64,000 bases of DNA. Source: Eretmocerus hayati. Its lineage: Eukaryota > Arthropoda > Insecta > Hymenoptera > Aphelinidae. Below are positions 11,289 through 23,545 of this stretch, in pieces; position 1 is the stretch's first letter; each line of letters starts with the position of its first letter. The translations under genes were made by a program, and so were the position numbers. Under the pieces are notes generated by a model. That model was not told the DNA's origin. It saw only the letters and a list, made by a program, of their open reading frames with translations, and ran no database searches. The stretch covers positions 66,246,186 through 66,310,185 of the forward strand of contig CM056743.1 in NCBI GenBank assembly GCA_029851415.1, given 5' to 3'.

Positions 11289-13330
11289 CTAATAACCATC
11301 CTGGCCATCTGGATCTACTGTGAGCTTGATGAGCCTGCACAAAGCTCGACGATAAGTTGCTCTGGCGGTCCTCACATCGACCACGCGCGTCAGCCCGTCT
11401 TTGCCAGGATGTACAACAAATACCCAAGCCATGGGCCACTTGGTTGGAGGTGTTAGCCCGTCCTTCACGAGCACCAAGTCGCCGACGTTGATTTGATCCT
11501 GGACGTTGAGCCATTTACCACGTTGCTGGAGATGGTGCATTACTTCCTTGCGCCAACGATCCCAGAAGTTGTTGCGCATCCGCTTAATTTACCTCCACCT
11601 GCACTGAGGAGAAGGTCGTAAGTCAACGTCGTCGAAGGGTTCGGGCAATGCTGTGACTGCGCGCCCAATCAAAAAGTGGCAAGGGGTCAAAGCATTCAAA
11701 TCGTTCCCATCGGTACTCAGAGGGCAAAGAGGCCGAGAGTTCCAGCAAGCTTCGATTTGACTACTCAGGGTCATGTACTCTTCAAAAGTGAGACACGTGT
11801 CTCCGGTTACCCGTTTGAGGTGGTATCTGAAGCTACGAACTGCAGCTTCCCACAGTCGTCCAAAATGAGGAGCTCGCGGGGGTGAAAAATTCCACGTGAT
11901 ATTTTTGGAAGCAAGCTGCGTCGGAACTTCTTCTGAAAAGGCCGATGCCTTGGTGAACATTCTCTTGATCTGTGCTTCCGCGCCGACAAAATTTTTTGCG
12001 TTATCGCAGCATATGGTCATACAACGTCCGCGGCGCGACACGAATCTATGTACAGCTGCTACGAAAGCTGTTGACGTAAGGTCTGACACGACTTCGACGT
12101 GTGGAGCTCTTGTAAACATGCATACAAAGATGCAAAAGTATCCTTTCGTCCATTTTGCGCCTCTACCGCGAGAGAATCATACTTTGATTGGACCTGCAAA
12201 ATCGACGCCAGCTATCTCAAAGGGTAATCGAGAAGTGATTCTAATTGCGGGTAGGGGAGCCATCTGTTAATCGAGAGGTGTCGCTGCAAACTGCGCGCAC
12301 GTCACACAATTCCTATATGTATGTTGAACTAGTCTGGTAAGCCTCGGGATCCAAGCCCATCGACGTATGTCACTGAGCATCAATTGAATACCCCCGTGCA
12401 ACGTAGTCAAGTGTATTTCTCTCACCATATTTTTGACAAAAGGGCTGTGACTCGAGAGAATTACCGGATGGATTTCGCTGTAAGGAAGCGGAGCGTTTTG
12501 CAGTCTGCCACCTACGCGTAGGATACTTTTGTCATCGAGAAACGGGCAGAGACGACGCATGTCACTCGATTTTGGGAATCTGCTGGACTTTGACTCGAGA
12601 ATACTGATTTCTGCTGCAAAGTGCTGACGTTGAATGACTCTGATGAGAGAAATTCTTGCAAATTTTATTTCCAACCAATCAAAAACGCCTTTGTTGCGAT
12701 TTTCAAGATTACGTCGCGCATTGAAACGTCACCGATACATATAGGCTAGGATCCGAATGACATTGGCAAACGAGCTAAATTTCTCCAAACAGTGTAGAAC
12801 ATACGGTTCCGCTTCGTGTTCTTCTACTGCCAGCAACGCTTGAGCTGCATCGGGTTCTGATTCGACTGCCGACTGAGGCCAAAGTTCCCGAGCGCTAATG
12901 AGTCATTCCGGACCGTACCACCAAAGTTTTGAATCGTGTAGCTCACCCACTGATATCCCTCGGGTCGCGCAATCCGCGGAATTATTCTCCGAGACGACGT
13001 GACTCCAGGTAGCTTCAGGAAGTGATGTTTGAATGAAACTGACGCGATTTGCTACAAAAGTTTGCCATCTTGCAGGTTCGTCTGCTAACCAATCAAGAAC
13101 TGGTTTATTGTCACACCAACAAAAAATAGCGGAAGGCTTACTTTGCAAGTCGGCTAAAACGTGTTTGATGAGTTTCACGGTAAGTACAGAAGCACACAGC
13201 TCAAATTTGGGTATACACAGTGATTTTCCTGGCGCGACTCGTGTCTTTGCCATAATCAGCTGAGATGCTTGACCAGTGATAACTAAATAAACTGCAGCCG
13301 TGTACGCGCGATCAGATGCATCACCGAATC
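11289..13330 (-). pseudogene. BEL/Pao pol, RNase H to integrase, broken
   Basis: The C-terminal half of a BEL/Pao polyprotein, read on the minus strand. In order: RNase H with FGDASDRAYTAAVYL, then ELCASVL and CWCDN (about 13320-12900); a linker with QALLAVEEHE (about 12850); the integrase zinc-binding HHCC segment with HLTTLHGG and NCVTCAQF (about 12410-12290); an integrase core with GVDFAGP, then CDNAKNFVG, and LWEAAVRSF for the acidic triad (12215-11840); and the family's C-terminal domain with LVLVKDGLTPPTKWP and WRKEV (11579-11290). There are stops or frameshifts near 12700, 12270, 12170 and 11590. Protease and most of the RT are missing because the 5' LTR remnant abuts the RNase H directly. 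It cannot be active. Confidence 0.9.
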
Positions 13331-13527
13331 TAACTGCCGATTTCAGAGCTGCGAGAGAGATTCGCAGGGAGGAGCAGGGCTGATGACCAAATCATCCAAT
13401 GCCCATGATGGCCAATGAAATTCAAATAAGTCACTCGCGTGACATCGAGGAGAAATCGCGGGTCATTAAGCCTTGCCCCTGCTGCCGAATTCATCTCGAA
13501 TGTTCTCAAGCTCTACAAACTCCAACA
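13331..13527 (-). repeat. BEL/Pao 5' LTR remnant
   Basis: Matches 10111-10308 over about 197 bp with few differences. On the minus strand it starts TGTTGGAGTTTG and is flanked by AGGAT at 13528-13532. It is cut off at 13331, where pol starts at RNase H, so one deletion removed the rest of the LTR, the PBS, gag, protease and most of the RT. Confidence 0.7.
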
Positions 13528-13532
13528 AGGAT

Positions 13533-14332
13533 GTAGCAACGAAGTCATAATTGGAATATACTAGATGCTCCACCAATGGTTTCATCTTTTTCTGATGCAT
13601 TTTTCACAAAATTGCGGCTGCACAGCCCTGGTTCAAAGGGATGGTACTCGTGGATCGTCCAAAGTCTCGGTGGGTGGAAATTGGTATGATATTTCGAGGG
13701 TATTTGCACCATGTTCACAATGTTTGGAGGTCTGTTTCCCCTCTACCGCGCGCGTGTCTTATGAAAGCTGTGCAATTAGGCATGTTGTACGCACGTTCTC
13801 TTTTTCGTTTTATCCGGTTCCCCGGCTTCTCCGTCAAGGCACATGGGTCTACAGTAGCTCAATTTTTCCCGTGAATAATACGATAAGTATTCTCCAAAGT
13901 GTCTCTGGATCACGCTCCACGAGCTGTAACGTCTAAGGCGAGTCAAGATTTTTTTCACAAAAATCTGTGACACTCACATCTCCACGTGTCATGGCTGAGC
14001 ACAGTAAGGCACACCCTTCTCTACTAGAAAAATCATAACTTTGGACCATTAGGAATCAGTCTTAGAAGTTACAGAATTTGATCGGAAACGCTCCACTCAC
14101 GAGAGCCGGCCATATTCAAGGGTCCGACGCTGTGACCCAGGAATTCCTCGATTTTCGGGTGTTTTCTTGCACATAATTGACTCTAGTATCTGCCCACATC
14201 CACCAATCAAGCTCTAACTTGTTGACCACTCTTGGGACACCCAGACAAAAGTAGTTTGACAGGTTAGACCTGGAGAAACCTCCTACAACTAGTTTGGCTG
14301 AGCTGTGACAGCAAATATCAAAAGTTTCAGAG
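13533..14332. other. Unassigned sequence before the foldback element
   Basis: No gene was recognised. The last ~30 bases (ending TTTCAGAGATAT) are the start of a motif that continues on the other side of the foldback element at 17653, so the element was inserted into the dispersed repeat described at 17653-19270. Confidence 0.45.
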
Positions 14333-14344
14333 ATATTGATGGCT

Positions 14345-14600
14345 CCTATCGATGGCTCCTACGAAGAGTAACACATACGCTAAACGTCGGCGAAGAGTGA
14401 CACTTGCGCGATATCCTCCGGTGAAAAGTATTACTTGGGCTTGTCGCCGACGAAAAGTATGACATAGCGCGTACCACCGACGAAAAGTAATACATAGCGC
14501 GTACCACCGGCAAAAAGTATTCCTTGGCGCTTGTCGCTGACGAAAAGTAACACATAGAGCTTACCAGCGGCGAAGACTATCACCAGGCGCTGGCCAAGTC
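14345..14600. repeat. Left subterminal minisatellite of foldback 1
   Basis: About eight copies of a ~30-bp word near CGACGAAAAGTAACACAT, alternating with GCGCGTACCACCG or GCGCTTGTCGC, giving a ~60-bp higher-order unit. The inverse occurs at 17440-17640 and a simpler version in the foldback element at 39318-40474. Confidence 0.85.
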
Positions 14601-14849
14601 GGACAGATGAGTTTTCCTGGTTTCCGGTTGGGTGTAGAAGTTAATAAATTTGGGGAACCTGAAGAGATGCCGTTTGCCCAAACTGTTTATTCATGTTCAG
14701 AGTGAGACTTTTGGATATTTGAGATGCTTTTGGCAGATCCACGAAACATTTGGATAGATTACGAGAGAGAGGCTGAGATGACATTTAGGAAATATCTCGT
14801 GATTAACCGATGCAAAATGTAAACACAACCCATATTCGGGGCCAAAACC

Positions 14850-15560
14850 TAGTAAGGCAGTCAAACCCCCAAACAACCGGATGCTCAGACCAAGAATTCT
14901 GTCGAGGAGAGAATCAAAACGCCGCAAATGACCAGATATTCGGATCGAAAATTCTATCAGGGAAAAAAATCAACCCCAAAACGTGGGAAAAAGCAATTAA
15001 ACCTGCAAATGCCGGATGCCCGGATCGAAACTTCTGTCGAAGAGAAAATCCACTCCCAGACCTAGGAAAGTGATCCCACCCGCTAATAACCGGATGCTCG
15101 GACCAATACTCCTGTCGGGAATAATATTAATCGCAAAACCTAGGAAGACAAACAAAACCGGAAATAGCCGGATGCTCAGACCAAAAATTCTGTCGGGGGA
15201 TAAGATCAATCCCAAAATCTAGGAAAGCAGTCCAACTCGGAAGTACCCGGATGCCTAGTCCGGGAGTTCTGATAGGTAACTTACCCTAATAAAATTCCTA
15301 TAATAATAAATTTTCAACTTGATAAGGGCAACAACCTGTTGCCGAAACGTTGCTGTGATATATCTATACATAAATGAGCTTCTAGATCGACAAATATACC
15401 CTTCTGTCCCTCATAACACGCCCTAAGTCTAGGTGGGCCATCAAACCCCCAGAAACCCTGATGCTGGGTCGAAAAGTTCTGTCGGTAACGAAAAAATCCA
15501 AAACATAGGAAGTCAATCAAACACGCAGTAAGCCGTATGCTCTCACCAGAAATCCTGCTG
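14850..15560. repeat. ~75-80-bp tandem repeat inside foldback 1
   Basis: Repeats of the pattern CCGGATGCTCGGACC, then ATTCTGTCGGG and then AATCCCAAAACCTAGG, at about 14880, 14950, 15010, 15090, 15170, 15245, 15460 and 15530. Inverted copies lie at 17130-17380. It is the inner layer of the element's arms. Confidence 0.85.
15317..15354 (+). ncRNA. Degenerate hammerhead-like motif
   Basis: CTTGATAA stands where a hammerhead has CTGATGA. A perfect stem follows (GGGCAACA with TGTTGCC), then CGAAAC. This resembles the ribozyme-bearing ends of Penelope-like elements. The first core block is mutated, so it should not cleave, and the assignment is tentative. Confidence 0.4.
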
Positions 15561-15699
15561 ACGAAAAAATATAACCTAAAAACTTATATCTCACGCGTGC
15601 ATACACACATCTATTTTTCCGTCGATCACATTGTTTTCCGTGTGTATCAGTAAAAATCATACTCATATCATTCCCAAACATATGTAAAGCAAATCACAC

Positions 15700-16060
15700 A
15701 TGTAACGAATCCTCGCGTTACGTAACATACGCACGTACAAAAATGTAATGTCACGACGCATTGTAATACTAACGGATTGCAATGCGACCGTCCGTTACAA
15801 TTTTAGATAAACACTAAAGTCAGCACACTTAATATGTAATGCGACCGCGCATTACAACATACGCGTAAGTAATCGAACCACTCATTACCTACATCGGCAC
15901 CTTGAACCCGAATTGTAATGAGGCCGTGCATTACAATACACATATTTGTAATCAGTACACTCATGACAGAAAACGTCACGCATACACTCGGTATGTAATG
16001 TGACCGCGCATTACACCACACGCGTTAGTAATGGACCCATTCATTACAAATCACGCGGTA
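15700..16060. repeat. Array of short palindromic sites
   Basis: At least seven copies of an imperfect palindrome of the form GTAATG-N8-10-CATTAC (near 15705, 15777, 15835, 15868, 15914, 15992 and 16028), with GACCGCGCATTAC the commonest right half. Spacing alternates so that pairs repeat every ~78 bp. Such clustered palindromes suit binding of a dimeric protein or transcription control; the function is unknown. Confidence 0.7.
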
Positions 16061-17110
16061 CATTTTCGGCCTATATGAGCCCCCCGGTTTGCTAGGCCAA
16101 ACACACAGTCCAAATTCGAACCGCCGTCGCGACGCATACTCCACGACACTTGGCCCAGCCGTGGCCACGCTGCTCCGTTACTCCGACGTATCCTGGTGCC
16201 GTCAGGAACGTTGTCACCGCGACCTAGTGACCATTCCATAATTGTTTTACGCACTTTGGTTCCTGTATCAGAATTGTGTGAAAATTTTGTATGTGAATTC
16301 ACTCAACCTCAACTCCATCAACCTCATACGCACCACGAACCTCAACATCCTCATCGTCCGAGTTGTGCCGAACGTGACCAGTGACAAAGGATCCCTAGGG
16401 GCACCATCAACGCCCCCACTCTTCATCATCACAACCCCCCTTTGTCATGTCATTCATTAATGCAAAGTAACTGTGACGCTCCGGTACTTTTTAGATATGC
16501 TTTTGTATTATCTCTCAAGTTTCTCGATAGATGGGATGATGCAGCGGAAAATTGGAGTGAAACGAATTCCTGTTCCAGTTTTTTTTTCGAGACCAGAATC
16601 GAGTGTTTTCTTATGGTCTTTGACGGAATCACCGCAAGAATTCTTGCTAATGAGTATGTTTTCATAAAAATAATAATCGAGGCAGTTCACGTGTTTTTCT
16701 GCTTTTTTGACCCATTTAAGTACATAACTGGAGACCGATTCTATGTTACCTCATAAAATCGATAATAGTCTTCCTTGTAAATCTTTGGCAGCTCTAAATC
16801 TTATTCCTAGGAAATGCGTTAATTTGAAAATGAGTGGGGAAAATTAAGAAGGGCGGGAAATTTTCCCACTAATTTTTTCATAGCTCCGAAACAACACATC
16901 TTTTAGTGGGAAATTGATCACGATTACTTTTGTATATCATTCGGAAGTCTTAGATGAATCACTCGATTCATCGTTCACTAAAACCCATGGTTTCGAACTG
17001 AGGATGAAGAATCAAAGAAAATTACCGAATGTGATCGTGAGCACCTAGAGGACGCAGTTGTCGTGAAATATGTATGGATGAAGATAACTTATTGCAATGT
17101 CTGCATTTAT
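16061..17110. other. Inner region of foldback 1, no gene recognised
   Basis: 16061-16440 is GC-richer with an 83-aa minus frame (16302-16051) and resembles no family I know. The rest has only short overlapping frames. A solo LTR spanning about 15700-16430 is possible but has no matching partner or duplication. Confidence 0.35.
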
Positions 17111-17119
17111 CACTTTCTC

Positions 17120-17640
17120 GGGAGGATTTTCAGTCCGAGATTCCGAGCGTCCGCGATTTTGATTATTATCCTGGGTTTTGAGGATGACTCTACGCCCGTC
17201 AGAATTCTTGGCCCGAGCATCCAGTTATTTGCGAGTTTGACTGCCTTCCCAAGTTTTGAGATTGATTTTCCCGACAGAATTTCCGATCCGAGCATCCGGG
17301 TACTTGCGGGTTTGATTGCCTTCCTAGGTTTTGGGGTTAATTTTCTCCCCCAACAAGAATTTTGGTTCGAGATTTACGTGTTTGATCATCTGGATTTTGA
17401 TCATTCAACAGCCAGCAGAGGCGATACTCTTTGTCGGGCATGAGATCTATGTGATAATTTTCGTCGCTGACAAGCTCTATGTGATACTCTTCGTCGGCGT
17501 CAAACGCTAAATGATACTCTTTGTCGGTGGTACGCGCTATGTGATACTTTTCGTCGGCGACAAGCGCCAAGCAATACTTTTCGCCGGTGGTACGCGTTTG
17601 TGTTACTCTTCGCCGGTGGCTAAGAAAGTGTTTTTCTTCG
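17120..17640. repeat. Right arm repeats of foldback 1
   Basis: 17120-17380 holds reverse-complement copies of the 75-80-bp repeat (GAGCATCCGG then CCTAGGTTTTGGGG). 17440-17640 holds inverse copies of the ~30-bp word (ATGTGATACTTTTCGTCGG). Together they pair with 14345-15230. Confidence 0.85.
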
Positions 17641-17652
17641 TAGGAGGCATCG

Positions 17653-19270
17653 ATATATGGTTGCATCACTGAGATTCATGAAAATGTTTCGATGGTTTCC
17701 GATGTCGGCATTCGCATCGGCTTGGCCGGAAGGACCTGAGTAATCTTGAGGTTGAAAATTGCCCGAAGGAGTATCAAACAGTAAGAGAGCGGATCGCAGT
17801 CGAAGACCACATCTCGTAGATCGGTCTTCTCTGGCACCTACGGTGAAGGAAAAAATGGTCGCAACTAAGGGAACCACATGATAGTCTCGGCTGGTGCTGA
17901 AATAAATATGTGCACCGGCTCTCTCGAAGGCGCCGCAACGATGATTGAGATTGAATATTACCGGAAGACCAGGATCGGAAAGTAGAAGTGCAGATTGTCG
18001 TACAGGATTGGGTCTCGTGGATAGTGCTTCTCTGGCCCATGCGGTACAGGGGTTATTGGTCGTATCGACGAGAACTACAGGACAGTCTCGATTGTTTCCC
18101 AAGGGAACGCGTGCAAGGACTCACCCGAAGGGTCTGGAATGATTGTTTGGGTCGGATGAGGCCCAGATAGCAGATTGAAATAGTCAAAGGGCGAATAGCT
18201 GTAGAGAACTCCCGCTCCCTGGTGATGCAGCATTCAGAAATATATGGTTACAACACTTAGATTCATGATTTGTTTCAATTGTTTCGGAATTCGGTTATCG
18301 CATCGGCTTGACCGGAAGGATTCGAATGATAATAAGGGTCGAGATTGTTCAAAGAGCAGGATCAAACAGTAAGAGGCGAATTCCAGTACAAGACCGCATC
18401 CCTACAGGAGAGTCTCGATTGTTTTTGAACCGAACATGCGCATCGGCTTATCCGAAAGCCCGGGATTATTTCTTGACTAGGATATGGTGCAAAGGGCAGG
18501 ATGGGATAGTCAAGGGGCGGATTGCCTTGAGAAATGGCTGTTGAGAGCTCACGCTCCCTAGCGATACAGTATTCAGAGACATATATGGTTGCATCACTGA
18601 GGTTCATAAGATTGTATCGATGGTTTGGAAATTCGGGTATCGCATCGGCTTGACCGGAAGAATTCGAGTGATAATCTCGGTCAAAGTCGTTCAAAGAGCA
18701 GAATTGAACAGCAAAAGGGCGAATTCCAGTACAAGACCGCATCTGGGACATGGGTCTTCTCTGGCACTTACGGTAGGGGAGAATATGGTCGCAACCACGA
18801 CGACGACAGGATAGTCTTGATAGTCTAGTAGTGAACATGTGCATCGGCTCTTCCCAAGAACGTGGGATGATTCTCTGACTCAAATACGGCCCAGTAGGAT
18901 GGTACCGTAAAAGGGCGGTTTATCGTACAGGACCGGGTCTTATTGATTGTGCTTCTCTGGTCCATGTGTTACAGGAATCGTTGATCGCATCGACGAGAAC
19001 TACATGAGAGTCTCGAATGTTCTTGAACCGAACATCCGCATCGGCTCATACGAAAGTCCGGAATGGTCCCCTGACTCTAATATGGTCTAAAAGGCAGGAT
19101 GGAATAGTAAAAGGGCGGATTGCCGTGAGAAATGGCTGTAGAGAACTCTCTTTCTCTGGTGATACATGTTCAGAGATATATGGTTGCATCACTGAGATTC
19201 ATGAGATTGTATCGATGGTTTCGGAATTCGAGTATCGCATCGGCTTGGCCGGAACCATTAGTGACATGCG
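17653..19270. repeat. Degenerate ~600-bp dispersed repeat (about three units)
   Basis: Landmarks TCGATGGTTTC plus CGCATCGGCTTG(A/G)CCGG lie near 17690, 18275, 18615 and 19210. CATATATGGTTGCATCACTGAG precedes each block. This is the same family and orientation as 8700-9740. Frames are short and not conserved. Foldback element 1 is inserted in the left edge of this array. Confidence 0.7.
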
Positions 19271-20379
19271 TGGACAACATTATACGACAAAAGAGAAAGT
19301 CCCTATCAGCTGTGTGAGCTCACAGCAAACTTCTCGGAGGACATGATCTCGGAGCGTACAAAGATGCTCCAAGCAATTAGTCTCGTTCGGTCACTTCCAG
19401 GGCAAATACGATTGAATGGCGCTAGAGTTCGTTGATCCATACTCAAATCTTGGAGGATCCATCGTTACACTGTTGTCTTCTCACCCTGGCTCAATCTTGT
19501 TATGTGAAAACTGAAAAGCACGTATCGTTCTTCTGAACCAACGTAATTTTAAGCACTAAAATGTGAAAATACTTGCTTCTTCGGGGAGCGGGGCAACTTT
19601 GAATATTTCAAGAAACCGTAGAGTATCAGACCTTCTCAAGAACCGGGGTAACTCTGTATCAAATAGTTTCATGATCGTATTGTGATGATTCTCATTCTTG
19701 GAGATGAATTTTCCAATTTAAATGAAGATTGTGATTTCAATTCAAACCAGGGAACTACTCATTCATTGTTCGAGCCTTCGTTTGTCGCCAGAATACTCAG
19801 AATTAGTCTGGAATATCTCTTCTGAATGCAAACGCATCAGTAGATTGAGTTCCCAATATTATGGAGATTACCAGAGACCATGACCATATTCGCTGTCGAG
19901 GATCTTACGTTGAATAATAACTCTAGTGTTTGAAGTCACCCTCACATGAGGGTGTAACTTTGAACATTTCTCAAATACCCACAACGTTTGTCTAGACGAT
20001 CCATTTAGACTGCATTGCGGCGCAATTGGGAGTTAAGAGGTTGATCATTAGATTCACCCCAGATGCAATACCCTTCTGATGTGAAAGCATAGAAGAATTT
20101 GGAACAGAATATCCGAAAAGTGTTCGAAGTAACCCCGGTTGACGGTACATTGGCGTCGTATTGGTGAGTCGGGATATGCTGCACTATCTGTAGTACAAGT
20201 TACCTTGTCAGTGCAGCCAGTATCTTGGTGTTAGTATGAACAGTGTCCAACAAGTCTACCGATGCATCCAGGTCTCTCGTTTGAATTGAGTGACTATGAT
20301 CTCCCCACACTCGGCGTGATGAGCCAAAGCGCTCATCTTTTCTCTGGATGGTAATGGCTCAGGGCGTAGAGATTACACA
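19271..20379. other. Unassigned sequence
   Basis: No gene or named repeat was recognised; moderately AT-rich with stops in all frames. Confidence 0.4.
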
Positions 20380-20640
20380 GCCCCATGAAAAAAAAATCCT
20401 GATCTAACTCCCAAACTACTCTACCTTCGTGTTCCTGGAGTCGCTGGATCCAAACCCGGGGCCAGTTGGGTTCCAGCACGTCGACATTTTGACATAACCT
20501 CAAAAAACCATGCTTTCAAAAATTTGCTCGGAGATCACAATTGAACCGTATCAAATCCAATCTGGGGGAATAACTATAAATTTTTGGGGTCGCTGAATCC
20601 GATTCCGGGGTCGATTTGGTCCCAGCACTGAGAAGGATGA
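20380..20640. repeat. ~140-bp repeat, inverted relative to 28020-28610
   Basis: Read in reverse complement, it matches 28430-28610 well, sharing ATACGGTTCAATTGTG, CTCCGAGCAAAT and TTTTTTGAGGT. Two diverged units are present. Confidence 0.75.
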
Positions 20641-21351
20641 GGATCTAGCGTTAGTATACTGTACTGAACCTTAGCTGGCACACTTCTGCCACATAAAATA
20701 ACTGGCACACCTGGATGGATTACACCCACGACGGAGAAATAATGTTGTGGCTACTATAATTAATCCATCGCCTTCAAAATTTTTCTGTAGCCTGTTTGGG
20801 AAATTTTGAATTGACCACTGTATCCAGATGATTGTCAAGGTCGGATGAAATATTTCAGAAAATACAAACGTCCAAAGGAATGCGGAAAATCATTTTTCTG
20901 TTCTTCAAGATGCAATTACGCAATTTTTGATGAGATGGGCTGGAAATTGAACTGATTCATTTCAAGATGAAGTCGATTCGGGAGAAGAAATAACGCAAGA
21001 GTGGATCTTCGAGGAGAGGTATTCATTCTGACATATTTCGACGCATGAATTGAGCATTCTCATCCTCACCTAATATGCCCGAATGGAGACCTGCCTTGAA
21101 AGACCCAGTACTGCAGTATTGTTTCTCATATCTACTCGATCTTGAGATGACTCAAATCAATTTTCAGCTCATTCCGTTAAAAATTGCTTCCTTTAGGATT
21201 GTTTTAGTGACAGGATCATTTTTTGCATTCTTTACAATAATTGATTAGTGAATGAAAATCATCTTTCGCACTTTGTCGTTCTTCTCTCGTACGTTCAAAA
21301 TATAATAGCTCGCTGTATCAAAACGAAGTCAGAAGAGGAAACAACATATGT
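20641..21351. other. Unassigned sequence
   Basis: No gene or repeat was recognised between the ~140-bp repeat and the inverted-repeat element. Confidence 0.4.
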
Positions 21352-22039
21352 AACCGAAAAACGTCCCTGAAGCTGGCCCAGGCAAGTGATGCCAGGACAA
21401 AAATAACTATGCCAACAATTATCACTGTTTTGTTGCTAGTTTGTTACCACACAGTGGATTTTGTTGCTCTTTCCGTTCTCGAGAAATCGAGTCCTGGGCT
21501 GACGGTAGCTGAAGCTAGCTCAAACATTGACGAAAGAGCCGTGTTAACTCTTCCGAGCTGCAGAGTCTCGTAGAATCTCCGTGTGAGCCGTGCGGTGAAA
21601 GTAGAGGTGTGTGCGTGCAGCATTGAGTTCAGGTGGGAAAGGCTTCCCCCACTCCCAACTCGCTGTTGTGAGTGGGAGGACCGTGCAGCTCCGAACAGTT
21701 AATGGATCAAGTTATGACTCATTTTTTGTTACTTTTTTATTGCTCCAAGGATCGACGAACAAATGGGCGTTGAGTTCGAAAATGGCGGAGTTATAATGAT
21801 TTTGGGCTGAGATCATATGAAGCTAGACAAGGCATGAATTGGAGGAACCTGCAGGTATGAGACTGGACTCATATTCTATCACTTTTTTATTGCTCGATGA
21901 ATACACGAACAAAATGGCGCCACGAACAGAAATGGCTGAGTTATCTCGGATCGAATGGGAGGGAATCAGCGAGACTAGTGGATATAGTCGGTATACTCAG
22001 TTTGGGAGACGAATAGTGGTGAATTCGTGACCGATTCTG

Positions 22040-23545
22040 TCAGCCACACACGTGCCAAACATCCACAAGATTATCATTGATGTAGAGATGATCCCCAGTG
22101 AGATTTCCGGGACACTCAGAATTCAGGACCGCCCGGGAAGTGGACAGAAAACGGTGTCGCTCGCGGAATTTATCGAGATACCGAGTTCTATAATTTATAG
22201 ATTATAGTTCTAGGATTCATAACTAATCCTGCCAGACACACACGTGGGAAACATCCACAAGATGATCATCGATGAGGAAGTTGTCGCCTCTGCGACCCCT
22301 GAGAACTTCAGAATTTGTTACCGCCTGCGCAGTGGACAGAGAACGGTGCAGCGCCCGAAAAATATCGAGATATCGAGTTCGAGGAGGATTCATAACGAAT
22401 TCTGACGGACACACAATGGCCAAACATCCGGAAGATCATCTCTGATGTGAAGATCGCCGCCTCTGAGGTTCCTGGAATCCTGAAAATTATTTACCGCCCG
22501 GGAAGTAGACAGAAACCAGTGGACGTCGCGGAAATCATCAAAATATCGAGTTCGGAGTTAATACTTGGAGAATTCTGTCAAACACACACGTGCCAAACAT
22601 CTACAAGATGATCATTGTTGTAGAGATTGCTCCCTCCAAGATTCCTGAAACCCTCAGAATTCATTATCGCCCGGGACGTGGAAAGAAACCAGTGGAGCTC
22701 GCAGAAGTCTTCGAGATATCGAGTTCGGAGTGGGTTTATGACGAATCTTGTCAGATACACAAGTGCCAAAAATGCACAAGATGATCATCGTTATAGAGAT
22801 TGTCTCCTCTGAGACCCCTGAACACCTCAGAATTCATTACCGCCCGGGAAGTAGACAGAGAACGGTGCAAGGTCCAGAAAACATCGAGATATCGAGTTCG
22901 GAGTGGATTTATAATGGATTCTGACAGACACACACGTTTCATACATTCAAAAGATGATCTATGATAATCTCCTTTGAGATTTTTGAGACCCTCGAATTGA
23001 TTACCGCCCGGGAAGTGGACAGGAAACGGTGTAGCTCGCGATAATCATCGAGATATCGAGTCCGGAGTGTATTCATGACGAATTCTGTCACCCTGACCCG
23101 TGCCCAACATCCGAAAGATGATCATTGATGAAGAAATCACCCCCTCTGGGATTCCTGAGACCCTCAGATCTCATTACCGCCCGGGGAGTGGACAGGAAAC
23201 GGTGTAGCTCGCGGAAATCATCATAATATCGAGTTCGGAGTTGATACATGACGAATTCTTTCAGACACACTCGTACCAAACTTCCACAAGATCTTCATTG
23301 ATGTAGAAGTCGCCGCCTATGAAATTCCTGAAACCCTCAAGATTTATTACCGCCCAGGAAGTGGGAAGAAAACGGTGTAGCTCGCGGAAATCATCAGAAT
23401 ATCGAAGACAGAGTGTATTTATGACGAATACCGTCAGTCTGACCCGTGCCAAACAATCTCAAGTTGATCATTGATGTAGAGACTATCCTTTCTGAGATTA
23501 TCGAGATCCTCAAGATTTATTAGCGCGCTGGAAGAGGACAGAAGA
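22040..23545. repeat. 173-bp tandem repeat, about nine units
   Basis: Units share CACACACGTGCCAAACATC, then AGATGATCATTGATG, TACCGCCCGGGAAGTGGACAG and GAGATATCGAGTTCGGAGT. Equivalent frames start at 22578 and 22751, and at 23088, 23261 and 23434, each exactly 173 apart. Several units encode a similar ~63-aa frame on the minus strand, probably a by-product of the period. Confidence 0.92.

Larger units (their letters stand above)
14337..17652. mobile_element. Foldback-type element 1 (3.3 kb)
   Basis: The ends are inverted: the left reads CGATGGCTCCTACGAAGAG (after a 12-bp partial duplication of itself, GATGGCTCCTAT) and the right, reverse-complemented, reads CGATGCCTCCTACGAAGAA. ATAT lies on each side (14333-14336 and 17653-17656). 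Both arms then consist of ~30-60-bp subterminal repeats (14345-14600 and 17440-17640) and further in of a ~75-80-bp repeat. The flanks join into TTTCAGAGATATATGG, a motif seen uninterrupted in the dispersed repeat. No transposase is recognisable inside. The inner region holds a palindromic-site array and a hammerhead-like motif. Confidence 0.8.

Noticed and set aside
15700..16060. CRISPR-like array
   Set aside because: The repeats are short imperfect palindromes with diverged spacers of related sequence, within a eukaryotic transposon; no cas genes.
15700..16430. A solo LTR (TGTAACG start)
   Set aside because: No clear CA end or flanking duplication, and no second copy in the window.
22578..23452. 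63-aa frames repeated every 173 bp as a gene family
   Set aside because: They follow the satellite period and start at the same repeat position; no evidence of selection visible.
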